From NCBI GenBank assembly GCA_947561395.2, contig OX387194.1:24891536-24955535 (forward strand): a DNA stretch of 64,000 nucleotides. The letters are read 5' to 3'. The DNA is from Buxus sempervirens (lineage: Eukaryota; Streptophyta; Magnoliopsida; Buxales; Buxaceae). Of this stretch, positions 1 through 11,012 are shown in pieces (the first letter of the stretch is position 1; every line of letters starts with the position of its first letter). The notes beneath the pieces are model-generated. The model ran no database searches. It saw only the letters and a list, made by a program, of their open reading frames with translations, and was not told the DNA's origin. Position numbers and translations under genes: made by a program.

Positions 1-1509
1 TCAGGGTATGCGCTGAGCTCGCGCTCACCTATTTTGGGTCCACCACTTCGCGCCGAGCTCGCGCTCACCTCGCGCCAAGCTCGTGCCCACTTGGCGCTGA
101 GCTCGCACCCACTTTTTTGGTTGCGTTGAGCTCGTGCCCACTTGGCGCTGAGCTCGCGCCCACTTCTTTTTGGGTGCGTTGAGCTCGCGCCCACTTGGCG
201 CTGAGCTCGCGCTCACTTCTTTTTGGGTGCGCTGAGCTCGCGCCCACTTCTTTTTTGGGTGCGCTGAGCTTGCGCCCACTTCGCCCGCAGTGCTATTTTT
301 ACTGTTTTCGGTCCGCCCAGTTCGCGCTAACCTCGCGCCTAGCTCCCGGAGGTCAGCGCATACCCTTTTAAAGCCGAATTGCTCATATTTTTTTAATTCC
401 GAAAATACCCCTTGGACCCGGTGTATGTGATTTTCGTATATTTTGGGTATTTCATGATTTCTGCATATTCTATAATCTTTGTTGACAGTGGGGTGACATT
501 CTCAAACCAAACCAAATATGCCAATAGGGTTTCCGGGAACCCAACATGGGACCCAGACCACCCGGTCTGACTTGATTTCCAGTGGGCCTTCCAACGGGGC
601 CCATCCCAGCCCGAACCATTGAATTGTACTAAAATAAGATAATCAAAGGAACTGGGCGGGCCAGACCACTTGAGGCCCACCCAAGCCCTATGTGGGGCAT
701 GCATGCTTAAATTAGGCTGTGGTTTGCCGAGACCAAGGGCCGGGCTTGTCGGGCCCATCAGGCCCACAATACCAAGCAAGATTAGGGTTTCAAAAACCCT
801 AACCCAGGAAGTCTTGGGCTTTCAAGCCCAAGCCCAGGTAAAGGGCCCCAAGCCCAAGGCCTGGCACATTTTGGAAACCAATCAAGATAAACTCAATGAA
901 TCGCTTGGCTACAACTGTGGGGCCCATCCAGGGGCCCGCAAAGCAATCCTGTCCACCTTAATTGCATGGAAATAACTTAATAAACAAACTTAAACTTCAA
1001 ATAAAAATCAATTCATTTGAACCAAAGCCCAAAGGGCCTCTCAGGTTTAGACTGAGGCCCACCAAGGGGACATATGGGCCACACCTGGCCCACCAAGGGA
1101 TCCGTGGGCCTTCCAACGGGGCCCACCCAATCAGACTCACTTCATTCAATAATAAGAAGATAAAATCAAGTAAAGTGACCCACACCACTTTGGCGGTCCC
1201 ACCAGACTTAACCCAAAATTGAATGTTAGATTAGGAATCGGGTGAGTGAGAGACCAACTGAGTTGACTCAAACAAGGGAAAGCTATGGGACCCGTCACTT
1301 GACGGGGTGGACTGAGGTGTCTACGGACTTCCCCAGACCGCAACCGAGAACCTACTTAGAATCTCAAGCCGCAGACCAAGCCTCAATAGACAAACATAGG
1401 CACCCAGGTGTCTGCTTGCACCCCATCAGGCAGTGGCGACTCCAAACAATCCCGAGGCACGCATCGTTTTGCGTGCGCCTCATCGTGCGACCGAAATCGG
1501 GCGCGCACA
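1..1509 (+). mobile_element. 3' part of a Tat/Ogre-type LTR
   Basis: This LTR begins outside the window and ends in GCGCGCACA at 1509. It has the same module order as the complete LTRs further right: a GC-rich minisatellite, two copies about 525 bp apart of the GTGGGCC...GGCCCAC palindrome (582-604 and 1104-1126), a short CCCGTC...GACGGG hairpin, and a terminal block containing TGGCGACTCC. It abuts reverse transcriptase sequence of element A, so it is an insertion into that pol. The right target-site copy would be GTTAG (1510-1514). The left copy lies outside the window, so solo LTR and full element cannot be told apart. Confidence 0.85.
9..300. repeat. GC-rich minisatellite inside the LTR
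   Basis: About ten degenerate copies of GCGCTGAGCTCGCGCCCACT, alternating between roughly 20-bp and 40-bp spacing where a T-rich linker (TTCTTTTTTGGGT) is present. The core GAGCTC is palindromic. Related arrays occur at 14400-14600 and 30075-30245 at the same place in other LTR copies. The overlapping minus-strand reading frames are products of the repeat, not genes. Confidence 0.9.
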
Positions 1510-2185
1510 GTTAGCAAACATCATGCTAGTTCCTAAGAAGGACAGAAGGGTCAGGATGTGTGTTGACTACAGAGACTTGAACAAAGCAAGTCCAAAGGAT
1601 GACTTTCCCTTGCCGCATATTGATGTGTTAGTAGACAATACAACAACGCATTCTATGTTCTCATTCATGGACATATTTTCTGGTTATAACCAGATAAGGA
1701 TGTCACCTGAAGATATGGAGAAGACATCCTTTATCACACACTGGGGCATGTATTGCTATCTTGTGATGTTGTTTGGACTAAAGAATGCGGGTGCTACATA
1801 TCAGCAGGCAATGACTTTGCTATTCCATGACATGATGTACAAGGAGATGGAAGTGTACGTAGATGACATGACTGCTAAGTCAAAAGAAAAAGAAAGTCAT
1901 TTGGTGAACTTCGATAAGGTGTTTGATAGACTCAGAGAGTGCAAGCTCAGGCTCAACCTGAACAAATGTGTGTTCGGAGTGGCCTTAGGAAAGCTACTCG
2001 GATTTATTGTTGGGAAACAAAGGACTGAAGTTGAACCCATCAAGGTCAAGGCCATCTTGGAAATGCCTCCTTCGTTGACAAAGAAGGAACTGAGAGGTTT
2101 CCTCGGCAGATTATAGTATATCAGCTGGTTAATAGCACAGATGACACCTATATGTGAACCAGTATTCAAGTTATTAAAGAAGGAT
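1510..2185 (+). pseudogene. Element A pol: reverse transcriptase domain (fossil)
   Basis: This is the reverse transcriptase core of a Ty3/gypsy Tat-lineage element. Clear family motifs are VPKKDRRVRMCVDYRDLNKA near the start, FSFMDIFSGYNQI in the middle and the catalytic YVDD box, followed by the LRLNLNKCVFGV and GFLGRL segments that close the palm and connection. The domain is cut at its N-terminal side by the LTR ending at 1509 and downstream by a solo LTR whose target-site copies are 2181-2185 and 4384-4388. It belongs to the same plus-strand copy as the RNase H and integrase pieces further right. The copy is broken; besides the LTR insertions the pol shows several breaks. Assignment to reverse transcriptase is secure; assignment to the Tat lineage rests on the pol order and the LTRs. 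Confidence 0.93.
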
Positions 2186-2929
2186 TGTAAGCACCTCATT
2201 TTTGCACCTCCCAAAATGCAGAAAATGAAATTTTAATTGAAAAGTCAAACCTGAGAAAGTCAAAAAGTTGACTTTTTATCTGGTGCAAATCAGTCACCAT
2301 ACTTCTCACCATTGGAAAGAGGATTCCGATACGACTCTAACAAAACTGAGTTTGCTCAAATCGGAGTCTAAATGAAGAAGTTATGGATTGGTCAAATCTG
2401 AGAAAAGAAGAAATTGACTTTCTGCTAAACCCCAGATTAGCTACCTAATTTTGATACCAGCAGAAAGAGCATCTCGACATGACTCCAACGCAACTGAGTT
2501 TCCTGGAATCGAAGTCCCGGATAAGAAGATATGAGCAAAATTGGCTCCGGGACGCGACTCGGCGTTTCTGCTAAAAAAACCCGAATTTGCTGCTAAACTT
2601 TAGCTCAGTGGATAGAGAATGTCAACCCGGTTCCAACACAACTGAGTTTGCCAGAATCGGAGCTCAAATGAGAGAGTTATGGGCAATCCTTGGTCAAAAA
2701 TAAACTGTCCATGTGGCAAACTGCACCACGTGGACGTCCCCCTTTCTTAACCCTTAAGTAAACAAAAATATTAACAAAAAGGGTCTTTCTTAAAAAATAT
2801 TAACAAAAGAGTCTTTCTTAACCATTAAGTAGAAAATCATAAGTCACAAGTAAAAAATAACAATAAAAGAGTCACTTTTGGTAAAAATAATTAAAGATTG
2901 GTCTTCCTTAGCCATTAAGCAGCCTCCCC

Positions 2930-2936
2930 TATAAAA
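2930..2936 (+). promoter_or_regulatory. LTR TATA box
   Basis: TATAAAA in the context CCCCTATAAAATGGG, about 745 bp inside the LTR. The same element sits at a comparable place in the sister LTRs, so it is the likely LTR promoter and marks the U3/R border. Confidence 0.7.
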
Positions 2937-3746
2937 TGGGAGGGGTGGGATGAAAAAAAGAAGAAGCAAGCTGGCCCCCCTCTCTGCCTTCTCTCCTCCC
3001 TCTCTAAACCCTGCTACAGCCAACCTTTGTCAAACCCAAACCTCTTTTACTTTCTTGCAAACCCAAGATAAGTTTAGAAATCACCCTTTGAGCTTGGAGT
3101 GGAGCCGTTATGCTGGCCAAAATCCCGTTCTAAACCCTTCCAAAAGCCCTCAAACTCTGTCCAAGTGTACCGAAACTCTCTCCAATTTCTTCCTTTCAGT
3201 GACAAATCCGAAGGAGGCCTTGAAATCTTTCTCTTGAACTTGGAAAGGAGCCGTTACGCTGCCGGAAAAGCCTCAAAGGGATTCCACACTTTCAAGCATA
3301 CCCTAGGTAAGCTTTTCTGGTAAGTCGTGTTGTACATATGTAAATTCAAATGTGTTATACCGCTTTGTATCATGTGTTGTTCTTCTACCATTTGATGTTA
3401 TTTTCTCCCTTCGCTTTATATGAGAAACACCACACAGTAAGGAGGTGCCGTCCATCTGATTACAAAAGCGAATTGAAGCACACTTGAAGGGCTGCCATAT
3501 CATGTCCGAATTATTACAAGGGGAGCTTGTTCCCCTCCTTCTTCAATTTCTAATGTACCCTACCAAAAACCCCCCAAGTCCCTTCTTTGTTTTTGCATTT
3601 CTTTATGATGGTTTAAACATGAAAGTGGCCAAAAAAGGCCTCTCCTTTTGTGTTGCACCACTGTGGGCCCACATAGCCCCCCAAACCACACTAAGAGGCC
3701 AAAAATCCGAACCTAAAGCAGAAATCCCAAAAATCATGCTTTTAAG

Positions 3747-3849
3747 CTGATCCGACAACACAGGTCGGATCAGTTAAGGATTGTTTGTAGCCGACCATGA
3801 AGGTCGGCCACACAGTGGGCTGTGTAGCCGACCAAGGATGTCGGCTACA
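3747..3849 (+). repeat. LTR hairpin cluster
   Basis: Three inverted repeats in a row. 3747-3773 has arms CTGATCCGAC/GTCGGATCAG with loop AACACAG. 3787-3811 has arms GTAGCCGACC/GGTCGGCCAC (one mismatch). 3823-3849 has arms TGTAGCCGAC/GTCGGCTACA with loop CAAGGAT. Arms are about 10 bp, and two of the three loops are 7 nt. Confidence 0.85.
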
Positions 3850-4383
3850 TTGTTTTAATCTTGTTATTTGATTTTCTTTGATCGTTAGCATTCTTTGAAT
3901 GGTTTTGACCCAACCAAGCAAGCCAAAAGGGTTTTCCGGGTCACCCGGAGACCCAACATGGGACTTGGATTGCCGGTCCAATTTGATACACTCGTGGGCC
4001 TTCCAACGGGGCCCACCAAGCCAGACCGAGATCACGTAATTAACAAAGATAAAATTAAGTAAAGGGACCCACACCACTCAAGTGGTCCCCCCGGACTTAA
4101 CCAAATTGTGCATGTTGGAATAGGAATTGGGTGAATAGACAGACCAAACTGACTCAAACCAAGGAAACCCATGGGACCCGTCACTTGACGGGGCGGACTG
4201 GGGTGTCTACGGACTTCCCCAAACCGTAACCGAGACCTTGCTTAGAATCTCAAGCCGCAGACCAGCCTAATAGAAAAACCTAGGCACCTAGGTGTCTGCT
4301 TGCACCCCATTAGGCAATGGCGACTCCAACCTTCCCGAATTGCCTTTTAGGAGGCATGCCCCACCTGTGCGACAATGCGCACA

Positions 4384-4877
4384 AGGATAATCCGGTGGTC
4401 TGGAACGAAGACTGTCAGGAAGCTTTCGATATGATTAAGGCATACTTAATGAGCCCACCTACTCTGGTCCCGCCAGTGCCAGGGCGGCCCTTAATCATGT
4501 ATTTGTCAGTCTCAGAGGTGGCAGTAGGATGTGTATTGGGGCAACATGATGAGACAGGAAGGAAGGAGCAAGCTATCTACTACTTAAGCAAAAAGTTTAC
4601 TAACTTCGAAGTTAGATACACGATGCTTGAGAAGACATGTTGTACCCTAGTGTGGGCAGCCCAGAAGCTTCGGCAATATCTGCTTAGTCACACCGTCCTT
4701 TTGATCTCAAGTATGGATCCATTGAAGTATGGATCCACTGGAAGGGTAGCTAAGTGGCAGGTCCTTTTGTCTGAATATGATATTGTCTACATGACAAGGA
4801 AGGTGATAAAAGGACAAGCAGTAGCATACCACTTAGCAGAACATTCTGCAGGAGGAGAAGAATACACCGGATGGTAG
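4384..4877 (+). pseudogene. Element A pol: connection and RNase H (fossil)
   Basis: Continues the pol of element A after the solo LTR. It has the RT-linked RNase H features of gypsy elements: WNEDCQEAFDMIKAYL, then the PLIMYLSVSEVAVGCVLGQ region and AIYYLSKKFTNFEVRYTMLE, ending with the KWQVLLSEYDIVY segment. This is the ordinary gypsy RNase H. In the Tat lineage it is followed by a second, archaeal-type RNase H, which is what lies next. Fossil sequence belonging to a broken copy. Confidence 0.88.
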
Positions 4878-5254
4878 ATGTTCTTTGACGGGGTAGTCAA
4901 TGTTAATGGAAAGGGAATTGGAGCAGTATTGATATCCCCAAAGGGAGTCCACCATCCAATAGCGGCAAAACTCCTATTCGATTGCACTAACAACGTGGCT
5001 GAATATGAAGCATGTGTGTTAGGCTTGCAAACAGCAATCGAAATGTATATACAAGAGTTGAAGGTGTTCGGTGATTCTAGTCTAATTATTTATCAAGTGA
5101 TGGGAGACTGGAGAACTAGGGATGTAAAGTTGGTACCATACCAGGAACTAATCAAAGAATTAGAGGAGCAGTTTGAAAGCATGACATTCAATTATATGCC
5201 ACGAGATAGGAATCAATTTGCAAATGCCTTAGCAACACTGGCATCCATGGCAAC
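4878..5254 (+). pseudogene. Element A pol: second (archaeal-type) RNase H (fossil)
   Basis: Reads as an archaeal-type RNase H: FFDGVVNVNGKGIGAVLISP, NNVAEYEACVLGLQTAIEM, and FGDSSLIIYQVMGDW. These carry the D, E and D positions of the catalytic set, and are followed by YMPRDRNQFANALATLASMA. A second RNase H after the normal one is a known hallmark of Tat/Ogre elements. The piece is cut at its end by the minus-strand solo LTR (duplication GCAAC at 5250-5254 and 8920-8924). Part of a broken copy. Confidence 0.9.
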
Positions 5255-6299
5255 TGTGTGCGCGTGGGAAACGCGGCACTAGAAAATTCGGAATCGCCAC
5301 CGCCTAATGGGGTGCAGGCGGACACCTGGGTGCCTAAGTTAGTCTATTTTGGGCTTTGGTCTGCGGCTTGAGATTCTAGGTCGGGATCTCGGTTGTGGTC
5401 TGGGGAAGTCCGTAGACACCCCAGTCCACCCCGTCGGAGGACGGGTCCAGTGGGTTCCCTGGTTTGAGTCAGCTTACTTTGGTTTCACCCGATTCCTAAT
5501 CCAGCATGCTATTTTTGTTTAAGTCTGGCGGGACCACCTGAGTAGTGTGGGTCCCTTTAATTGATTTTATCTTGCTTAATTTAAGCGATCTGAGTCGGAT
5601 TGGGTGGGCCCCATTGGAAGGCCCACGGTGTCCTTGGCGGGCTTGGGTGAGCCCATGTGCCCATGTGGGCCTCTGCCTAAGCCTAGGAGGCCCTTTGGGC
5701 TTAGGTTAATGAGTTGATTTTATTTAATTGTTCAATTTGGAGTTTCAGTATTTTTCATGTAAAAAAGGTTGGTCTGCATCGGTTCACGGGCCCCTAGGTG
5801 GGCCCATGATGGTTGCCAAGAGTGTTTTCGGTTTTATCTTATTTAACTTTGCCAAAATGCACTAGACCTTGGGCTTGGGGCCCGTGGTCCAGTTTTGGGC
5901 TTGAAAGCCCAGTTCTTTGAGGTTTAGGGTTTGCACCCTTCCTTGGTTCGGTTAATGGGCTTTGGCGGGCCCGATAGGCCCTTGTCCTAGGTCTTGGCCA
6001 AACCACGCATTTAAACATACCAATTCCATACATCAAGGTTCGGGTGGGCCGCATTGGGTTTGGCCCCCCCGGTTCAATTAGTTCATTTTACTTAATCTTA
6101 CTTATTTGCATGCTTTGGGTTTATCAGGCTTGGTGGGCCCCGTTGGAAGGCCCACGAATGTTTCCAATTGGACCGGCGCTCCATGTCCCAAGTTGGGTTT
6201 CTGAGTGACCCGGATACCCTACTGGTTTGCTTGGTTTGGTAAAAATCATCACAAAATTTGGCCAAGGATCAAGAAGACACAAAAAATTGACATTTCTGG

Positions 6300-6366
6300 G
6301 TGTATCCGGCCTTAGTTGCCGGATACACACAGGCCATAGGTGATCCGGCCTGAGTTGCCGGATCAC
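6300..6366 (-). repeat. LTR hairpin pair with AACTCAG-type loop
   Basis: Two perfect inverted repeats. 6300-6328 has arms GTGTATCCGGC/GCCGGATACAC. 6340-6366 has arms GTGATCCGGC/GCCGGATCAC. In LTR sense the 7-nt loops read AACTAAG and AACTCAG. The two stems differ from each other but both remain fully paired. Confidence 0.9.
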
Positions 6367-6559
6367 CTTGAAAAGGCCTTTTTTCGGATTTTGGCAGCTA
6401 GGGTTGTTTCCAGGGGCTTCCTAGGGTCTTATGCAAGTCATGTGGGCCTTTGGGCAGGCCCACATTGGTCCAGGTTCGGGGGGGAGGCCTCATTTGGCCT
6501 CCTTTGAGCTTTTTCCAGCAAAGGCAAAGGGAAAAAGGGGGGCAAGGAGATGCTGCCCG

Positions 6560-6583
6560 CCCCCCCCCCCCCCCCCCCCCCCC
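6560..6583. repeat. Homopolymer run of about 24 C
   Basis: An uninterrupted C tract on the plus strand, that is a G tract in the sense of the LTR that contains it. No equivalent is present in the sister LTRs. It may be a slippage product; the exact length is prone to sequencing error. Confidence 0.85.
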
Positions 6584-8085
6584 TCACTTCTTTTTGATCA
6601 TAAAACAATAGCAAGGTAGGGGTCTTAGCACCCCTACCTGGGTGTTTCACCTTCATCCGTCGATGGCAAGCCGAAACCCAGCAACCAAGCACCCTTTTAC
6701 TTTGCTATTCTAACACAAACACCAAGATATGAGGCCATGGGACAGCAAATAACCAAAAAAAAACAGCAACCAACATGAACCGATTTAAACATGCTAAGAG
6801 GGTGAGGGATACATGGGGATTAATAACACTCATACATGGCATTTGGGGACTGGTTTAAGAGTGCAATCATATGGGAATCCTCTGGGACAGCAACCATTTG
6901 GAGGATATTAGCATGCTTTTATGGGATTAGAGATAATAGACAATGGGGTGGGGGAGCATGCATGACAATGGCTGGGTATGTGGGGTGTTGGCATGAAAGA
7001 GGTACAGCAAGTGCTTTTCATCCCCAAGACTACCAAAAAAAAAAACTCTTGAGAGGGCTCATGCTCAAATGTCTACATGGAGGCACCTTAGGATTGGGGG
7101 ACAAGCAAATGGCCATGCCTTTGGCCCCAGCAAATGCCACCCATAAGATTTATAAGACGCTTTTCAGCACCCCAAAATACACGCACATACATGAGAACAG
7201 TAGCTAGTATACATCCAAAATTTGATCAATCATGCATATAGAACACCCAAGCAAAGAAGCATGCTTCGCACATTCATCAAGAGAACCAAAGCATACCTTT
7301 CCGCATAACAAGATGACACTTTCCAGCAAGAGCAAGGAAAGAGAAAGAAAAGCAAACCAGTAAGACCAAGCATGCAATAGGACATGGAAGAGAAACATGG
7401 AGACGACTCAATCTGTATTTCCTACCGCTTCTAATGGAATCTGAACCTAGGCTTCATACCTATGGCAATAGAGACTTAGAGAAGGGATGGAGAATGGGGT
7501 TTACATGGGGTACAATGGATATCGAGCGTGAGGAGACATGCCTCCTCGTAGAATAACTCGAATCTGCCCAGAACAGCAACTTGAGGGGGGCTAACACCGT
7601 GATGGACCACCTCCCATTTTCTCATGGGACTTAGCGTAGGGTCTCCCTTACCTGGAGACCATCGTATGGGGAAATGGGGAGCCAATGCATGCCACATGGG
7701 TACTTGAACAAAAATTACAGCAAGGGAGAAGAACCAAGCTCATGAACATGCTTAGAAAACCTCCATTTTAACATATATGCAATAAAATATTGTAAGAAAC
7801 CTTACCTTTAAACCTTAAGCTCTCCTTATGGTGTGTAGAAGCACTTTTGGCAGCAAGACAAGGCCAGAAGCTCCCTCTTCCTGCACCACCAGCAGCAAGC
7901 CTTCTTTTTGTTTCAATAGAGAAAATGAAGAAGAAGAAGAAGGCAAAGGTTAGGTGGTCTTGGGATGAAGTGGGAAGGTTATGGAGGCAAGAGGGGTTGA
8001 AGAGGGAGGGATTTGGGTGAGAAAAAGTGGGGGAAGGAAGCTGAAAACCAACCAAAGAAGCCAACCCCCGGCCTTGCTGCTGTGC

Positions 8086-8092
8086 TTTTATA
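8086..8092 (-). promoter_or_regulatory. LTR TATA box (minus)
   Basis: Plus-strand TTTTATA, that is TATAAAA in LTR sense, immediately downstream of the palindrome block 8104-8198. It lies about 830 bp from the LTR start, comparable with the other copies. Confidence 0.7.
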
Positions 8093-8103
8093 GGCAAGTT
8101 TAA

Positions 8104-8345
8104 TGTATCCGGAATTAAATGCCGGATACACTACATGTCCTTTGAATGCCGGATACACTGAACCTCCTTTGTATCCGGCATAAGATACCGGATACAAACA
8201 AAATTATTTCAAAAATTTAATGCGGCCGCGAATTTGTCGGGGAATCGGCGCGAATCTCGCCGAACAAATCTTTGTATCCGACATTTGAGTCCGGATATGA
8301 AGAGGGGCAAGTGTATCCAGCATTAAATGCCGGATACAAATCGAA
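8104..8345 (-). repeat. Palindrome cluster upstream of the TATA box
   Basis: 8104-8130 has arms TGTATCCGG/CCGGATACA. 8168-8198 has arms TTTGTATCCGG/CCGGATACAAA (11 bp, perfect). Further half-sites of the same motif (CCGGATAC, GTATCC) run to 8345. The motif is the same one used in the downstream pair at 6300-6366 of this LTR. Confidence 0.88.
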
Positions 8346-8919
8346 AAATTACGGATTTGCCCCTCGACTTGACCGATTCGACCGATTTGACACTTTTGGA
8401 TATCTACAGATTGCCTCCTGCGAATTTTGGTTTAGTTCCTGAGATATTTGATGATTTTTGGATATTTGAGATTTAGTCCCTGAGATATTTCGCTGCATTC
8501 ATCGCCACGTGCGCAGTTTCTTCGCCACGTGTGCAGTTTCCGGTTTTGCTGCGCGGAAACTTCGACAGCTCATATCTCCTTCATCCGAACTCCGATTTGA
8601 GCAAACTCAATTGCGTTAGACTCGTATCGGAGCCCTCTATTCAATGACATAGGGCTAAGCACTTGGCACGGGGTTCAAGGAAAAGTCAACTTTTGGCTCT
8701 TCCTCAAGTTTGACCGCCCGCAGAACCCTCATCCGGACTCCGATTCCTGCAAACTCAGTTGCGTTGGACTCGTGTCGGGATTCTCTATCCATTGAGATAA
8801 ATCAAGGTGGTCAATTATCACTGGATCAAAAAGTCAATTTTTCACCCCTTATGGTTTGACTTTCTATTTAGCGTTTGCATTTCCGGCTCTTTCGGAAGCG
8901 CAAAAATGAGGTGCTTACA

Positions 8920-9080
8920 GCAACCATCACTGAGGACACCTGGGTACAACCGCTGGAGATAGAAGTTCGGCGCTATCCTGTTTATTGCTTCAGCATTGAG
9001 AAGAGTGTGCTTGTGGAAGAACCCTGGTATATCGACATCGAGAGATACCTGAAAAATAGGATTCTGCCAAAAGGTCCCAC
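8920..9080 (+). pseudogene. Element A pol: RNase H to integrase linker (fossil)
   Basis: A short coding remnant between two solo LTRs. It reads VLVEEPWYIDIERYLKNRI, the EPWYxDIxxYL signature that in Tat/Ogre and related plant gypsy elements lies between the second RNase H and the integrase zinc finger. The left end is the GCAAC duplication (8920-8924) and the right end the CCCAC duplication (9076-9080). It belongs to element A by position and strand. Confidence 0.85.
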
Positions 9081-9832
9081 TGTAAGCACCTCATTTTTGC
9101 ACCTCCCAAAATGCAGAAAATGATATTTTAATTGAAAAGTCAAATTTTAGAAAGTCAAAAAGTTGACTTTTTATCTGGTGCAAATCAGTCACCATGCTTC
9201 CCACCATTGGAAAGAGGATTCCGATATGATTCTAATGGAATAGAGTTTGCTCAAATCGGAGTCCAAATGAAGAAGTTATGGAGTGGTCAAATCTGAGAAA
9301 AGCAGAAATTGACTTTCTGCTAAACCCCAGATCAGCTACCCCATTTGATACCAGCAGAAAGAGCATCTCGACACGATTCCAACGCAACTGAGTTTGCTGG
9401 AATCGGAGTCCCGGATAAGGAAATATGAGCAAAGTTGGCTCCGGGACGCGACTCGGCACTTCTGCTAAAAAACTCGAATTTGTTGCTAAACTGAAGTTCA
9501 GTGGATAGGGAATCTCGCACTGATTCCAACGCCACTAAGTTTGCTAAAATCGGATATCAGACGAGTGAGTTGTGGGTAGTTAAAGTTTCTGAAAATCTGC
9601 ACACGTGGCAAACAGTGAAGAAAGAGCAACAAAGTAAAAAGTTTTGAATTAAAAAATAATATTTTTGCTAAAAATCTAATTAAAGTATTTAAAATAAAAG
9701 AAAAAGAAAATAAAAATTAAAAGATGCATGTGCGTCCAAAACCCAAAACAAAAATCTTAATAAATAATAATAAAAGCAAAATATCTAATGAATTAAATAA
9801 ATAAAAAAGAAAATAAAAAAATAATAATAAGA

Positions 9833-9867
9833 TTGAACGAATTCTCCCATGTGGAGAATTCGTTCAA
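9833..9867. repeat. 15-bp perfect inverted repeat in U3
   Basis: Arms TTGAACGAATTCTCC and GGAGAATTCGTTCAA with a 5-nt spacer. It is followed by a 27-bp direct duplication ending in GCTTGGAGGCTAAG. It is the upstream palindrome of this LTR, about 145 bp before the TATA box. Unlike most sister LTRs, its sequence does not match the downstream hairpins of the same copy. Confidence 0.88.
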
Positions 9868-10010
9868 CCTTGCTTGGAGGCTAAGATTCAACTTTGCTTG
9901 GAGGCTAAGAATTAAAGCAATCATTGGTCTTTTTAAAAAGGAGGGCATGAAATGAAAAGATTAAGGTTTTGTTCATGGAGTGCAAAAGTAATTGCATTTT
10001 AGTCATGGAA

Positions 10011-10017
10011 TATAAAA
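10011..10017 (+). promoter_or_regulatory. LTR TATA box
   Basis: TATAAAA in GGAATATAAAAGGCC, about 930 bp into the LTR. Position relative to the upstream palindrome and the downstream CT-rich block matches the sister LTRs. Confidence 0.65.
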
Positions 10018-11012
10018 GGCCTCATTAGCCCATTTTGAAGGAGGTCGGCTCATTTTTTGGGAGATCTCTCTCACCTCTCTCACTTCCTCCTTTCTTCTCC
10101 CCTCTCCTTGCCCCCCTTAGGCTCCCCAAAATCTTCAAGCACCACTTCAAGGCTCTCCCACTCTCTTTTCTTCTTCTTCTCCGTTCTTCACCCAAATCAA
10201 GGGAGGACTTGGTGCTGTTGGTATCGAAGAGGAGTGCTCCAGCCACTGTTTGAGTTCGAAAGGAGGCTCCACGTGCCTTATTCCAGGGTTAAACCCTAAG
10301 GTAATGTCCTTGGTGGTATTATGTTCAACATAGTTTGAAATGAGCATCTTTTGAGCATGTTGTAATATTTTCTGTCTAAGCATGTTTTCCATAGCTTGTC
10401 GTTGTTATCTTATTTGCATGGGGGAGCATGTTCCTCCATTTGATTATCTATCCATTGTACCCCATTTTTAACCCCCTCATTCCCTTCTTTAAATAGTTTT
10501 ACTCGAATGATTTTGCATGTGTGCTGAGCATGAAGGTAGTGATTTAATTTATGAGCTTAGGCTAGATTATCTAAGTCATGTTATTCATGCATATTTCTTG
10601 GAAAGCATGTTCCCCACGCCCTTTTGCTATATCCCCTAGCTAGTGTTATAGATAGCATGATGTTATCCTCTCCCTAGCACATGCACGCCTTCATACACCA
10701 TGGGAACCATGCTATGCCATTTCCTGCGTAAGTTGTCAGCTATTTTAGGGTATATATGAGCACACATATACCTCATGTTTTGTGCCCGTAGCCCATGTTA
10801 AAGCCTACACTCCCTTTTGTTTTCTTTTGGTTAAAAAGCATGCATGATTGATCCTGATTGGTGCCCCTCCTTATTGCCTCACTTGTTGGATACAATGGGA
10901 GATTGGTGGAGCCAGTACAGGGACACTCAGGTCCCTCTCACACCATTGGGACACCTTAGGGAGCCTAGAAACCTCAATCCCATGCAAAAATCTGAAAAAG
11001 AGGTCTCTGTAT

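Larger units (their letters stand above)
2186..4383 (+). mobile_element. Solo LTR, Tat/Ogre type, TSD AGGAT
   Basis: Begins TGTAAGCACCTCATTTTTGC and ends ATGCGCACA. It is flanked on both sides by the 5-bp duplication AGGAT (2181-2185 and 4384-4388). No internal region is present, so this is a solo LTR left by LTR-LTR recombination. It holds diverged U3 repeats (each with CAACGCAACTGAGTTT-like sequence), a TATA box at 2930, a hairpin cluster at 3747-3849, and the U5-type end with TGGCGACTCC. It interrupts the reverse transcriptase/RNase H junction of element A. The left half is clearly diverged from the other LTRs, suggesting a moderately old insertion. Confidence 0.95.
5255..8919 (-). mobile_element. 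Solo LTR in minus orientation, TSD GCAAC
   Basis: On the plus strand it starts TGTGTGCGCG and ends GGTGCTTACA, the reverse complement of the family's LTR ends. It is flanked by GCAAC on both sides (5250-5254, 8920-8924). At 3.67 kb it is the longest LTR copy here. In its own direction it contains U3 repeats near 8750, palindromes just upstream of a TATA box at 8092, a long R/U5 part, a second palindrome pair at 6300-6366, and the two GTGGGCC...GGCCCAC motifs near 6136 and 5606. No coding capacity; the short frames inside it are chance. Confidence 0.95.

Noticed and set aside
786-806. Telomere-like AAACCCTAA strings
   Set aside because: Isolated single copies within LTR sequence, repeated at the same module position in several LTRs; not a telomere array.
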